Shown: positions 34,547 to 49,829, counted from the first letter of the stretch. The stretch is 64,000 nucleotides of DNA from Hymenoscyphus infarciens (GCA_001414345.1 LLCB01000073.1:124001-188000); one strand, 5' to 3'. Numbers and translations: made by a program. The notes: generated from the sequence alone by a model not told the origin.

Positions 34547-37500
34547 TATTAGTATGACTTATAGTTATAAAAGCGATATAAAAAGAGTTATATTATCGTT
34601 CGTATATACCGAGTAAAGCTAGCTACGATGCCTACTTAAGTAGCTCTTAAGCGAGAAGCACGTGTACCCACGTATACTAATCTGAATCGCTATTTACCTC
34701 TTAAATATATACCGACACTAGCACTTCTTCAAAACAATAGAAGTTAGTACCTCAAAAGTTATCAAAATCTCCTATCCGATCTAACTAATCAGAGCCCTCT
34801 ATTCTCTATCCTCGACTAATAAGGAGGCTCTATTTCTATCTTCTATTATCTCTTATTCCGTTCCACCTATTCTATAAACTTAATATCTAGCTTATTTATA
34901 TTAATCAGCTTTTTCAAGGCATCGTAGTAACTCTTTTTAGTTATAGTATTAGTAGAGTTACTTCTACCGTCGATCTATTTAATCTTATCAATTTCTCTTA
35001 ACTTATACACCTCTTATAGGTATATAATATTAATTATTAATCGCTTCTCTTTAGTCGTACCTAATTTAGCTATATATTCGTAGATAGACTTCGAATCAGT
35101 ATATGCTATAAGTAGAATCTTAAATTCTAAGATACTTTTAAGAGTTAATTTAATCAAGGCTACGGTATTAAATCCAGAGCTTATAGTATATAATTCTAAT
35201 ACTAAAACACTATAGGTAACTCTCTTATACTTAGTAGAAGACTAATATAAAATATTAGTATTATCGTCCTTATCTATAAGTATAATAACATAGCTGATTT
35301 ATAATAATAAGTCCTTATTATTAGCAAATAATCCGTCGGTAAAGACATATAACTTCAAAGAAGATTTATTTAATTTAACGAATTTAAGTCCTCTTAAAGG
35401 ATTGTCGATTTACTATTAAATTCGCTTATTAAGAAGTAAAATATCGTTATCTTAAGAATTAATAGTTTAGGTAGTATATAATAAGTCAAAAGCAGCCTTA
35501 GACTAAGATACCGTAGCTAAGTATACCTCTCTAGTACGTTAAGTAATATATTAATCTTTAGTATCTATTATATATAATATCTCTTTTATATTAGATATCT
35601 TAAATAGAGCCTTTCGTACTAAATCCAAGTGTTTTACGTAATCTTAAGTAAGAGATATAGAGCTGTTATAATACTTAGTAATTAGCTCTCTATTAAATTT
35701 AATTAGATAGTTAATAGTAAGCTCTTCTCTCTTCTTAGATATAAATCCAGCTTCGTTAATAACAAGCTCTTCTTTATTAGCAAAAGCGTTATTAGCGAGT
35801 ATAAGAGTATTATTAGTTTAAAGGCCTACTATACTAAAAGAGGCATCTAACTTTGCTTACTTATTATACTAGCATAATTTAGTATATAAAAGATAGAGGT
35901 CGAAAGTTAACTATTCTATTATAAGCTTTATAATATAGTGTTTATAGTACGTCGTAAACTAGTGATTACTAGCTTCTAGAATACTATATAGTAGTCTAAT
36001 TATCTCAAAGAATATATCTTCTTATTAGAGATAACCTTTAGAAGAGTATATAAAGAATTTCTAATTTAAGTTAGTTAATAATTATATATATACTTATATA
36101 ATATTCTAAATAAATACTTATAAGCCTAGAAGTATTATAATAAGTATAAGGATTATTCTCTAGCTTACTCTCTAAATAGTAGACGCCTAGGTAAGAACTA
36201 GTAACTTCCTAGTATTATTATATATATAACGGCACGAAATATATATAACTATAGTAGAGGCATATAGGAGTGCGTATAGAAGAATAACGTATATAGATAC
36301 TAGGTACTAATATAAAAGAAAATAATAACTGTTCTTCTTTTATACTAAGTATAAACATCTATATATAAGAGGTTAAAGACTACTAAGTCTTAATAAGAAT
36401 AATAACCGAGTCTTTTCTAATATAGCTACTAAAATAATAAGAGCTTTGAAGCTAAATATATAAGACCTTAAAACGAAATATATAATATCTAATCCTTACT
36501 CTCTTTAGTACCTTCTATCTAATAAGTCGTAGAAGCATTAATAGTTATAGAGATATCGGCAGTTCTACGAATGCTAATAATTTAGAATAGCGTGCTATTA
36601 TATCCTCTCTTCTTTAAAAAGACTTATTCTAAGTCTTTAGTTATTAATTAGTATAGTATTAGGTCGACTAGAGTATTGTTTATATATTTATTATAAAGAA
36701 TATAACTTATCTACTATTATAGTGTCTAGTAGTTAGAGTAAGGTTAGTAGCTAGTAGTATTATTATTTTAAGAGATGATTATTCTTTGTTTACTATTATA
36801 TGTTATATAATAATAGATATAAATAGAAGAGAGGCTAATTATTAGCTAATAGGTAGGAAGTAGTACGCTACTATAGAGTTATCGTGTTCTTACTATTATT
36901 ATATATTATAATAGTAATTATTAAGTAATAAATAATAATTATAAGTAATAGCTATTATTATAAGTAGTATATTAGTAGGCGACTTTTCTCTAATTCTAAC
37001 TTTTCTTCTTCTTTTCTTTTTATTTAAAATAATATATATATAGTAAGAATATCTTCTAATTAGATATATTCTTATATACTAACTTTTATTCTAGAATATA
37101 TATATATATTATATATATATATAAAAGTAAGTCTTTCCCTCCTTTATTAGGCCTGATTTAGAGCTAATCCAATATAGTAAAATATCTCTCTTATATCCTC
37201 CTAGTACGCTTTTAGCTATCTACTAAGTCTACTATGTTTAGTATCTTTAGGTAAAATCTTAGAATAGAGATTACGTCTACGCTTTTAAGAAGCTAAAGTT
37301 AAAGAAGTATAGTTACTACGTTAAGTAGAATACTATGTATATCTTAGTAAGTTTAATCTTAAATATATACTAAATCTATTCTAACTTAGGTAGTTGTTAT
37401 AGTTTATAAAGAAGGAGTTTAATAAGCTTAAGCTTAAGAAGAAGAAGAGGGAGATTAAGAAGGCTACTAAGACCTTAGATAAGGTATTAGTTATTATTAG

Positions 37501-38349
37501 TATAGAGATACTAAAGAATAGTTTAGAGATATAGTTTATACTTCTAGAGAAGACTTAAGTGCTTTGTGCTAAGATTACTATAAGTACTCCTTACTTATTA
37601 GAAGGGTTTTAGTTACTAATATTTAATAGTCCTTATACTATACTATAAAGAGTAAGACCTCTATCTAAACCTAGGTTTAAGTTCTCTTTGAGGCTTATCT
37701 AAAGAGTTTATAAGCGTCTCTTTTAAAGCTAGTTATAAGAGGTCGTTAAAGTAAGAAGTATACTTATAAGAAGGAGGTAGAAGAAGAGCTAATTTAAACT
37801 CTTTATACTTAGAAAGGTAAGAAGAGAGATAATAAGTTAGAGAAAGGAGAGGCTATAGCCTAGAGAGAGTTAGTAAACCCTGTTTTAGTAGTAACTTAGT
37901 CTTAGTTCTTTACTTTATTAATTTCGAATATTCTTACTAGTTAGTGTTTTATCTTAGGTTTTTATTATAAGTTCCTTATTAAGAGTAACTAGAATTAGAA
38001 AGTATTAATAGAGTTTATAAATTAACTCTTTTATCTAATTCTTATCTAATTCCTATATATTAAGCTATTTAAAGAGGTATTAGAGTAGTCCTAGCTCTTC
38101 TAGATATTTAGTATAAAAGTCTCTTAAACAATGTAATAAACCTTAAAAATTATCTATAAAATACTAAGTAAGATCTAAATTATATCTAATCTATTTTACT
38201 TAATACTATAGCTATCTTTTAAAAAGTCTACTACTAAGTATTTCTTATACCTTCTATTCTTATATACCTTTAATAATATCTAGTAGAGGCTTTAGAGCCT
38301 CTTATCCTAGTAGAGAGGTGTTTAGATTCTTTAAAAGTATATTAGAGAT

Positions 38350-39300
38350 AAAAATATTATAAATTAATAAGCTTTTAAGAAGTTTTAGCTTATAAAAGTG
38401 TCTTATACGTTCTAGTATTTTAAAAGATCCTATCTACTATTTAATAAGCTTTTAACTAGAACGATTTATCTTAAGATTCTTAGTAGATAAATAGACTTTA
38501 TCTCTAATATCTTAGTTAATAGCTCTTTAGTATTAGTTTATACTATTCTCTATCTTCTTCTAAGCCTTACTTATATTATTTTTAGCTATCTCCTAAGTAG
38601 AGTATATCTATTAGGCTACTTTTACTATCTTATTATAGTTAAGTCGTTTCTAAGGAATAGAAGTCTTTAATATATTCTAGTTCTATAAAGTCTTTAGATT
38701 AAGTCTAAACTTAAGCTAATAAGAGGTTATACTAATAGATAAGTATAGAAGTATTATTTATACTCTATCTATTAAGAGGATTAATTCACTCTAGTTATCT
38801 TAATAGTAGATTATAAAAGGCTTTAGTCTCTAATTAATATATTAGTTTATTATTTCTATCTATCTATCTATCTATTTATAATAAGTAATACTAAGCTTAA
38901 GCTTAATACTAATTATTTAATAAAATTTAGTCTAAAATAATAATATAAATTAAGGTTCTTAATTAGACGTAATTAATTTAGAGTAGTAGCTAAAATAGTA
39001 AATCTATTAAATAAAGAGTTTAGCTAGTCTTTTAACATCTATAGTCAAGTAATAAGGTATTAATACTAAATCCTTTCTAAGTTAGTTAATAAATACTAAT
39101 ATAGTATTAAATCTATATTTATCTTTTAAGAATAATTTAAAGTCTATATATAAATATTATATAGAATAGTTAAGTATAGATAAAGAGTAAAGAAAGCCTT
39201 ATTACTTAGTTTATTAAAAATAAGAGTATTTATAAGCTTAATAATTCTTTATATACCTTCTATAGTCTAAAAACATTCTAACCTAGTAGTAGTATTATAT
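38350..39300 (-). pseudogene. Gypsy C integrase remnant
   Basis: The - strand frame carries an integrase core: VFINRLRKD (RIP form of the VDRLTK block), then SNQGPQF (DRGPQF with D changed to N), KLKLSITYHKQI (STAYHPQT) and IEIINQ. Catalytic aspartates are lost by RIP. Stops are TAA/TAG. Confidence 0.8.
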
Positions 39301-39749
39301 TAATAACTAGTATATCTTTTTTATACTTAGGTAAGTACTAGATACTTAGTTATAGACTTCTTAGATTAGTTTTATATAAAGTTTAGTATTCTTTTAAACG
39401 TAAAGTTAGTTCTTAAAAAGTAGTAAATTATTTAATAAGAAGTAGTATCTATCTAGAAGTTTATAACGTTCTTTCTAAAAGGAGTATAGATTATCTTCTT
39501 TTAACTTCTAAATTATATCTAAACTTATTTCTAGAATAATATCTAACTAAATTATATTAAGAGATATAGACTATTCTTATAAAAAGGTCTAAGTAAGTTT
39601 AGTATTAATTTAAAGGTCTAAAGAGTTAAGTACTAAAAGAGTATATAAGCAGCTATCTACTTTAGCTTAATTATAGGTTTTTAAGTCTTATTTATATTAA
39701 GTTAATATATCTACTTTCTAATTACTCTTCTTAGACGTAAATTAGATCT

Positions 39750-41300
39750 AAAAGTTAAAGTCTAATAAAAACTCTATCTATTAGACTTACTTAGCTATAA
39801 GTAGCTTAGTTATTATAAAGTATTCTAATAATCTATAATCTAAATATATATTAATACACTTCTAATATAACATAAGTTTAGAGTACTATTTCTTAAAAGC
39901 TTCTATAATAATAGACAGTTCTTTATTATAGATCTCCTAATTTACTTTATAGCTAACTAGGACGTGTAAGTAGAACCTAATAAGGTATTAAAAGCTATTA
40001 TATTATTATAAGAATATATCTACTATTACTCTTTCTAAGGAGTTTATTTCTACCTTTATATTATAATTAGAGTTAAAGTAGTATAATATTTAAATTATAA
40101 GTAGCCTAGTTCTTAGTACTTTAAAAGCTTCTTTATATTTAAGTATCTATAGAAACAGCTTTATAAAGCATATTATTATAGTTAGAGGTTTAGCGATTTT
40201 AGTATAACCTTTAATAAATTATCTATAGAATCTTATAAACTCTAAGTAAGACTTTATACCTATTATAGTATTAGGTTAGACCTAGTTTTATAAAGGCTCT
40301 ACTTTTTTAAAGTTAACTTTAAGTCTTTTTATAGTTAAGATAAATTCTAAGTATTTAACTCTAGTAATACTAAATTCGCTTTTCTTAATATCTACTTAAA
40401 GTCCTACTTCTTAAAGCTAATTTAGAACCTTCTTAACCTATTCTTTATATTCTTTAATAGTATTTAAATAAATTAAAATATTATTTAAGTAAACGATATA
40501 AAAGTTATTTAAATAGTTAATTAAAACATTGTTTATATAATATTAATAAGTAGTAGAGCTATTATAGAGTCTAAAAGAGAGGACCTTATATTTATATATA
40601 TTATACCTAGTTCTAAATATAGTTATCTCTTCTAAGTTAGAGTCTATTTAGATATAATAGAAAGCTTATCTAATATTTAATTTAGTAAAGATTTTAACTA
40701 TTCTTATTCTAGAAAGAAGCTTATTAATATAAGAGATTAAGTAAAGATTATTTCTTATTAGAGTATTAAGCTTCTTATAATCGATATAGAACTATAACTT
40801 ATTACTATTAGCCTTTTTAATAAAGAGTACTAGAGAGGCAAAAGGGCTATTACTATTAATAATAAACCTCTTATCTAGGTTCTTTATAAGATACTCTTTT
40901 ATAGCTTTAAGCTTTATAGTTAACTATTAATATAGAGGTAAAAAGGAATTAAGAAGTAGCTTATTTAAAGTAATCTTATAGTTATATTCGTAGTAAAGAG
41001 AAAGCTTATTAAAAGCTACTTTTAAAAACACGTCTTTATAGAATAAGTAATATTTTAGAAGTTAAGCTTATATTAGAGTCCTTATCTTATTATTATCTTA
41101 GAAAGAGGTAGATCTTTTATTAATAATCTAATCTAGCTTATATATACTTATTATATAAAATTCTAAATTAGGTTATTTTATATTAAAGTATATAGCGTTT
41201 ATACTAATTTTATAGATAAAAGAGTATAGAGTCTAACCTTTTAAGACTATACTAGTAGATTATAAGAGCTTTAGACTAGAGTTAGATATTGAATTTTTAA
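39750..41300 (-). pseudogene. Gypsy C reverse transcriptase and RNase H remnant
   Basis: Around 40430-40520 on - the frame reads VYLNNILIYLNTIKEYKEWV. The catalytic Y-x-D-D box has become YLNN through G-to-A changes. Next come YLEFILTIKRLKV, KPLT, and an RNase H part with EINSLERVI and NKELSIIIEAFK. Both aspartates of the box are lost, so no activity is possible. Confidence 0.85.
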
Positions 41301-42399
41301 GAGGTATTATTATAGATAAAAGTAATAACTTAGCTATATTTATAAGTCTACCTTTTTTATATTTTTCTTATTAATAGATTATATATTCCTTTTAATTTAT
41401 ATCTAACTAGTAGTTTAAAAAGGGTTTCTAGTTCTAGCTAGAAAGTAAGAGTAAAATTTCTTTATTATAGTAGAGAGTTAGAAGGTTATTAACTAGCTAA
41501 GTAATCTAGTTCTTTAAAAGGTTAAGTAGAACTTTAAAATAGTTTAACTACTTATTATTAATAATTAGGTCTTACTATCTAAGGTCTAGAATAATAAAGG
41601 AGTAGTTATAGATATAACGCTTATCTATATTTAGATATAGCTATATAAACTAAGTTATCTAGCTTTTAGTACTATTATTATATCTATAAATAGATATAGA
41701 ATAAGATAGTCTCTAAATCTATAAACCTATTACTTTTAATAGTTAAAGAACTAGGAGTCGATTTAGAAATAGGTACCTATTTACTTCTATATCTACTAAA
41801 GCTTATATTTTAATACTATATCTCTATATACTAAGTATAGTATTTATAAGGAACTATTTTCCTCTTATAAGTTTAAAAAGGTTAAGTCTAACTAGATTAT
41901 ATTTATATAAGCCTAGGAAGGTATCTTTATCTAGACCTCTTCGTTTTCCTCTTAACCTAGGTTATAGTTAGAGTACTCTTTAGATAGTTATTCTTACTTA
42001 GGTTAATTATCTATTTTATTAATATTAAGTAGATTAAGATAGTTAGGCTTAATATATCTAGGTTTCTTATAATTATAATACTTTATACTAGTAGGGAATT
42101 AGTCTATAGATAAAGATACTAAAGTCTTTAATCTTTTACTAGTAGAAGAGAGCCTAGAAGTTTAAGAAGTCTTTTAAGAAATAGTATAAAGTCTATATAA
42201 GAGAGGTAAGGGTTTTATTAAGAAACTAGATAAGGATTAGTTAGTATTAGGCTTTTAGTATAACAAGCTTATTATAATAGGTTTTTTAGTACTTATTATA
42301 CTAGTTATATATAACTTAGTATTATAGTACTATTCTTTATTTATAAATAATAGGTCTCTTACTATCTTATTAAAGTTAGTATTCTAGTATCTCTTATTA

Positions 42400-43640
42400 T
42401 TAACTAATTAGGTTTAGAGCTAAGGTATAAGCTTATCTTATATATAGTAGAACTTATCTTACTTAGATACTTCTTTAAGTATTACTATACTTAAAAAGTG
42501 ACTTTTAAATTTTATAAAACTTTCTTCTATATAACCCTTCTATTCTATCTAAAAAGACTAAAAAGCGTTCTAGGTATCCTTCTTCTTATAACTAGTTAGA
42601 TAGTAGATATTAAGAAGTTTAATTATTTCTTTATAATCTTTAAATACTATTTTACTTATATTAGACTTATATTAGAGCTCTAAGTAGTTCTAAGTAAGTT
42701 TTATTATTATCTTCTAAATAAGAGCTTTATAAGTTAAAAATATCTAATAATAGTTAGCGTTTATATAAAGTCGATTATATATTAATATTCTCTATTACTT
42801 ATATATAGGTAAAATACTATTATCTAAAAGTTTAATTTTTTCTATAATCTTACTTTTAATAAGTTAAAGAGCTTTTAAAGTACTTTTAGGTTATAGGCGT
42901 AGAGTAAGTCGTTATAAGAAAGGAATATTAGAAGTAGAGTCTCGTCTAAGATAACGGTTTAAAGAGACTAAAGAAGATGTTTATATAAGTTAGATAGGAC
43001 TTAGACTTTAGTTATTATTTAATAGTTATTAACTAATTTACTATACTAGGTTTAATAATTAAGCAATCTAATTATCTTACTCTAAAATTCTCTATTCTTT
43101 TTCTTAATTCTTAGCTTCTATAGCTTAGATTATACCTTATATCTCGTCTATATTAGAGAAGTCCTATTAATCTCTCTAGCTTCTAAGTACTAGGCCTTTA
43201 CCTTTATTATTCTTAGGCTTCTTAGTATTCTTAGAAGTATAGTACTAAGTTAGAGACCTTTCTATAAGGGCTTGACTTTATTCTTTAAGAAGAGGCTCTA
43301 TGCTTAGAAGCGAAGCTTAGAAGAGACCTAGAGTTATTCTAGATTCTAATATATTAAATATTAAATTAGAAGAGAGAGAGAGTAAGATTAGATTTAGAAG
43401 CTTTCTAGATAACTATTATAAGCTAACTTATTTACTAAATCTAGGGTTATTAAGACTCTTAAGAACACTTAGCGTATTCTAATCCCTTAACGTATCTATA
43501 ACACGATTTTTACTAGCTATCTATATAAATACTAAACTCTAGTATTACTAGCTATCTAGGTAGTCTCTAATTATTTAGCTATATAAGAATACTGTTATAA
43601 TATTCTAAATCGAGGGTAGATCGACTTCTAAATAAAGAGT
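42400..43640 (-). pseudogene. Gypsy C gag region remnant
   Basis: This region follows the 5' (right) LTR on the - strand and is similar to the single decayed gag of elements A and B. No intact frame remains. Edges are approximate. Confidence 0.5.
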
Positions 43641-46600
43641 AGTAATAAGCTTAAAAGAGATATTATTAAGACTATTACTAGTAAGGAAGAGTTATTGTTT
43701 TTATATAATAGTATAAAATATATATAACTATAGTAGAGGTATATAGGAGTATATATAGAAGAATAATATATATAGATACTAGATACTAATATAGAAGAAA
43801 ATAATAACTATCCTTCTTCTATACTAAGTATAAACATCTATATATAAGAGGTTAGAAACTACTAAGTTCTAATAAGAATAATAACTAAGTCCTTTCTAAT
43901 ATAGCTACTAAAATAATAAGAGCTTTAAAGCTAAATATATAAGACCTTAAAACGAAATATATAATATTTAATTCTTACTCTCTTTAGTATCTTCTATCTA
44001 ATAAGTTATAGAAGCATCGGTAGTTATAGAGATATCAGTAGTTCTACGAATGCCGACAATTCAGGATAGCGTGCTATTATAATATACTTAGATAACTAAT
44101 CTTAACTTCGTAAAAGTAAGTACTATACCTTCGAATTTAATATTATCTATAAAGCGTAATCCGAATATTCTAGTATTAGAAGGTAACTCTTTCTAGATAA
44201 TAATCTTAAAAATACCTTAATTAGTTAATCTATTAATCTCCTTTTATCGCGATTTAATATATACTATACTATTGTTAGCTATAAATACTTTGACGTTATA
44301 AGGTTTACTTAAATTAGTAAGAAAAGTTCTAATATCTTTAAGAGTAATATAGTCAAAATCGTCTATAAAAGTATCTAACTATTAGAATAACACTTTAAAA
44401 GACCTATTTAGAGGTCTTAGATACTTTTAGAGCCGTCTACGTCTACGCTTTTAGAGAGGTTCTAATATAGTTTCTAGAATATTAGTGTTTTAGTAGATTT
44501 ATAACTATCGAAGTCGGTATTAGAGAGAAGGTAAATATTATTTAATATCTTAGTTACTTTAGTCTACTTCCTGTCTACTCTATTACTTAAAAGTTCTCTC
44601 TTTTTTATAGAGTTATAGTATTATTTTAGATAGTATTATACTAGAAACTTCCTTAGTTATTAGTGCTATTCTAGAAGTTTTAGAAGTTTTAATAAAGTAT
44701 AGCTTTATAACTATAGATTAAAACTTTATAGAGCTACTTAGTAGTACTACGATATAGTTCTTATTTTTAATTCCTTAAAGAATAAAAGGTCTTATCTAAG
44801 ACTTTATATACTCTCTTTATACTAAAACGTCTGAATTTAAGAGTAAGTTCTTAACTTAGTTAATTAGTCTATTTTATATATTAAGAGCTTCTTTAACTTA
44901 ATAGGATATAATCTACTTTTATATCTCTTAAGTAGTCTTTTTATAGGTCTTAGACCTTGTAGAAATCGGTTACGAAGGTATATTAGATATAGTTATTTAA
45001 GTATATACTCTATATATTAATAGAGTAGAGACTAGTCTATTTAGGCCTACTATATTATTAATTGTTTTAAAGGCTATTTAAAGTACTAAACTTTATAAGA
45101 GATATAGCTCTTATTTATATATAATATTATATACTCGTTGAATTAGTTTATAGTAATATTCTACTATACTAATTAAATTATATATCTTAACTAGTATAGT
45201 TTTTACTATAGTATCTATTCTAGTAGCGGAGTATATAAAGTCTTTTCTAATAAAGTTTATTCTAGTATCTATAATAATATAATTAAGAGGTCTAAGATAT
45301 ATATTAATCTAATATCTTTAGAAAACCTTCTATATAGTTGTTGCTTTTATATCTAGTAAAAAGTTATCTACTTAATACCTTATTACTTTGTTTATATAGT
45401 ATAAGACTGTCTACTTATTAAGGAAGAAAGTATTAATTAAAATACTATAATTAAATTTAAAGTTATTATAAAAGGTGAACTTAAATTAGCTAGGCGAACT
45501 TCTATGCTTTTAATAGTATTTGTAAAATTTAGTAAGATATTAAAGAATACTTTAGTTAATATAATACTTAGCTCTTTCTAGTACGTGTTATAATCTAGGT
45601 ATTAATAGGTAGCTAAATCGCTTATAAAGTTGTTGAATATTAATATTTATAAGAAATATTAAATACTCTTATATAAAGTTATATATAGCTTTATCCTAGA
45701 GTAGAAAAGAGTGTCTAAATTGTTATATAATAGAGAACCTTTTAACTTTTGTCTCTTTCTTATTTTTTTAGATAAGTATATTTTAAAGATTATTTAGAGT
45801 AATATTTAGATTGTCTATATTATTAATATAAAGAATGAAAGGAGTATTAGATTATACTATATAAAACTCTACTTTTCTAATTAGTATGTCGATTATTATC
45901 GATTCTAAAGATAGAGTATTTCTCTTATTAAACTAGATATTAAATTAACTCTTTATATATTTATTAATTAGAATACTTTTAATAAGTTTAATATATATAA
46001 GATATTAGTTATATTCTATACTTAACTTATAAGCTACCTTAGTATTGATTATTATACTAAAGAAGTTCTCTTTTATATATCTTTTAGCTATTATTATAAA
46101 CATCTTCTTTATAAATTTATATATAATATTAGAAGTATTATTTAGGTTTTATAGGATATATCTATTAATAGTGTGTTTTTATATTAAACTTATTAAATTT
46201 ATAGTAAGTTGTTTAGTATTTAAATTATTAATAAATCTTATAGAAGTAATATTATAATAGATAACTTTGTTGTCTATACTAGTGTCTAATAAGTAACTAT
46301 CTTCTTTTAATAGAGCGATAGCTTAAAGTGTCTCTAATATCTCTTCCTTCTAGGTATCTTAAGCGTGTACTATATTTATATTATATACTTTTCTAGTATA
46401 TCTATCTCGCTTCTCTTTAAAGTATCTAGAATTCTTATTAGTCTATTTAGTAAAGTAACGGTTCTACTCTTCTTAACTATAATTCTAAGATAAATAGTTA
46501 TCCTTTTTATATATATAATATATCTTCTTCTTCTTATATTAATCTATACTACTAAATTTATTTATACTACTATATTATTTACTTTTATAGAAGTGTCTCT

Positions 46601-48630
46601 TAGTTATTATAGTTTTGTTTATAACTATCTCTAAGTAGACTTTTATATAGGATTAGATTGAACCTTATAAGAGAGTAATAGTATTAGAAATTAAAGAGTC
46701 TTAGAGTAAGGTTAATATTATAATAGTATAATCTAGGACCTTTTTATATACTAAAATTAGCTTATTTAAAAATTAACTATTAGTACGAAAGTCTATAGAG
46801 AGGGAAAATCTTAGTAAATTAAGTTTTAATAATATGTTCTTAAAAGAGCTTAATATTAATACTTTAGATACTTATATTATCTCTTATAAATTAATATTAT
46901 TCTACTTAGATAATTAGCCTCTTTTATAAAGTTTATCTTTAAAGTATTATTATATAGATATAGATAAAACTTTAAAAGATTAATTAATATTTTTATTAAA
47001 AAGTATAATATAAAAGTAATTTAAAGCGTTGTCTTTTAGTATAGTAGAGAAGGTAAGAGAGTAAATTACTAGTAATACTCTACTTCTCTTATATATATCT
47101 TTAAATATTATAATTTTAATTATAAAGTTATCTTCTTTTTTACTATACTTTTAATTATTCTTATATACTTTTATAAGAGTATTTAATATATAAGAGTAGT
47201 CTTAACTCTTTTAAGAATTTCGTAAAGTTAACTCTAGTTTAAAATATACTATATTTATTTATACTAGTAGTCTTCTACTAGGATTATTCTATTACTAATT
47301 ATGTTCTAGATACTTAGAGGTATTATTAAAATCGTTATTACTAGTATCTTTGTTAAATTAATAAGATATAAAGAAGGAGGTCTAGTTATCTTTTAGTAGA
47401 CCTAAAGATTAGATTAGAGGTTATACTAGATTGCTTAAGTCTTTTCTTTTAAATAGTAGGATTAAAGTCGTCGAAGGTATTAGTTATTATTATTATTATT
47501 ATATAATAGAAGATTGTTATATAAAAGAAGATTATTATATAGTAGAGGCTTATAAAGCTTTATCTCTAGCCTTTATCTTAGATTAGGTGTTTTAAGTAAT
47601 ATTTTTAGCTAAAGGTTATTATTATTAAAGTTATTATTACTATAGCTTTTATTATCTTTTAATATATTCTATTATATATTTATAATAGGATCTTAATTCT
47701 TTAGTACTAGCTTCTACTAATACTATATCTTTTAATTCTTCGTCTAACTACTTAGTTTAGTTAACCTTAGTAGTAGTGTTATATAGTACTTAAGATATAA
47801 GTATTTTATATCTATCTATCTTAACCTATATACCTCTTCTATAAAGTATTCGTTATAACTTAGTAGTAGTAGATTAGTAGATTTTAGCGAATTTATCTTA
47901 ATCCTATCCTTTAAAGTCTACTTAAAATTCGTTCTAAAGAAGAAGGTCTTTATTCTCTTCTTTAATATACTTCTCTTCTCTTTTAGTAATAAAAATCGTC
48001 TCTTCTATCTATATTAACTTTAGCTTTAGTACTAGCTTTAAAGCCTATTTTAGTACCGAAGTTAAAGCCTCTAAAGTCGTCGGAATTAGTATTAGTATAT
48101 CTATTATATTATAAATGTTATAATTACTTAAATTAAATTTAGATATTATTAAAAGTCCGTTTATACTTTACTTAGTAGATTATAAGTAAAAGAGCTATTA
48201 GGTTTTAGATAAATAAATGTCTTAGAGAGTATGAATTATCTTAGTAGATAAAAGAAGGTTAGTATTTATAATCAGTACTTCTTATCTTAAGAAGTGTTTA
48301 TAGTATATTATCGAAGAGTTATTTAAATAGTAGAAGAAGTTATAATTAGAGAAGAGGAGTCTACTAGTAATATTAAGTTTACTTTTATATAAGTATACTC
48401 GTAGTAGAAATATACAAAGTAACTAAGTATCTAATCTATACGTCTACTAATCAGTGTTAGTATAACTTATAGTTATAAAAGCGATATAAAAAGAGTTATA
48501 TTATCGTTTATATATACTAAGTAAAGCTAGCTACGATGCTTACTTAAGTAGCTCTTAAGCGAGAAGTATATATACCTACGTATACTAATCCGAATCGCTA
48601 TTTACCTCTTAAATATATACCGACATATAT

Positions 48631-49800
48631 AGTATAGATTTTGTAATACTATTATATACTTGATTCTTTATATATATAATAGAATAAGCTATATAAGGCT
48701 AGAGATAAAGTAGTATAGATTTTTCTAAATATATAGTAATTATATATTCTATTAAATATTAATTAAGTCTTTCTATAATACTATTCTACTTAAGACTATA
48801 TAAACTAGTATAGTTATATATAATACCTTAATCTTTAATATAAGTATCCTACTTATTAGACTTAAATTCCTTAGCATTATCTAAGTATAGACTTTTAATA
48901 CTTTTATTAAATTAATTTTTTAATAGGTTATTTATTTTAACTAACTTATTAAAGACTTCTAATTTATACTTTATAGTATATATAAATATAGCTCTAGTTT
49001 TATAATATATATATATAAGAGTATATGTTTTACCTAGAAGTCCTTTAATTCTAAGTAGTCCTAGAATATCTATATTAAAATATTCTAAAGACTTAAAGTT
49101 ATAATTACTTAAAAGGATATAACTTATATTTTTAATCATCTTTCTTTTATAATAATTTTTATAATTATCTAGTTCTTTCTTACTATTAGAATTAATAGTA
49201 TATCTTTTAATAAGTAATATAGTTTTTAATAATATATTAATATTAATATAATTTAATCTTTAATATAATAAGTTAATATTAAGCTCTTTTATTTTTATAA
49301 TATATAACGTTTTTTTAAGCTTTATATAATCTATATTAATATTAAGATAATAAGTGTTATATTCCCAGTTTATGTTTATAGTTACGTTTAATAGCTTATT
49401 ATAAGTATATACGTTCTTATTATCTATACTAATATTAAAGCTACTCTTAATAAAAGCTTTAGTTAAAATTAGAGTAGTAGTAATATCTAAGATATAATTT
49501 ACTTCTAATAAGTTTATTTTAATATTATTAGAACTTATTATTAGTATTATACTAACTCCTAGTATAAGTAGCTTAGTACTATCTACTATACTAATAGTTG
49601 GTCCTTTTATAGATTTAAAGTTTAAAATCTAATCTTTATTAAGTATATAATGTTTAGTAGTACTAGAGTCTAGTATAACTTTAGACTCTTTAGATACTTT
49701 ATAAGAAGTATTTAGTATAGCTATATATAATACTTTTAAAGTACTATTATTGTTATTTTTTAAATTAGTACTACTACTAGTATTAGTACTAGTACTACTA
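48631..49800 (-). pseudogene. Copia E integrase remnant
   Basis: A 75-codon open piece at 48912-49139 reads FNIDILGLLRIKGLLG, then YYKTRAIFIYTIKYK, a Copia integrase core (first catalytic D kept, second changed to YY). It is flanked by TAG/TAA-interrupted continuation. D1 cuts it on the left. Confidence 0.75.
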
Positions 49801-49829
49801 GTATTACTACTAGTATTATTAGATTTCTT

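Larger units (their letters stand above)
36225..44081 (-). mobile_element. Element C: Gypsy LTR retrotransposon inside D1
   Basis: The LTRs are 36225-36602 and 43704-44081 (378 bp each), with TSD ATATA at 36220-36224 and 44082-44086. Removing C and one TSD gives the same junction as the unbroken D2 at about 59178-59200. The purine tract AAAGAAGAGAGGA (on -) adjoins the left LTR. Domain order on the - strand is Gag, reverse transcriptase, RNase H, integrase, which is the Gypsy order. LTR differences look like C/T and G/A transitions, with the right LTR more mutated (start GGCACG kept on the left, changed on the right). Confidence 0.92.
34547..48625 (-). mobile_element. Element D1: Copia LTR retrotransposon, broken by Gypsy C
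   Basis: The LTRs are 34547-34717 and 48455-48625 (171 bp each), with TSD TATAT at 34542-34546 and 48626-48630. RNase H lies near the left LTR on the - strand (DSKSIYEYIAKLGTTKEKRL at about 34995-35100), so it reads on -. The reverse transcriptase start (NTRIFGLRF, about 44165-44200) is next to the point where C inserted. Stops are TAG/TAA only. Without C the element is about 6.2 kb, equal to D2. Confidence 0.9.

Noticed and set aside
46045..46257. 70-codon Ile/Leu/Phe-rich frame in D1
   Set aside because: It looks like a membrane protein only because RIP-made AT-rich DNA encodes hydrophobic residues. It is antisense to the D1 polyprotein.
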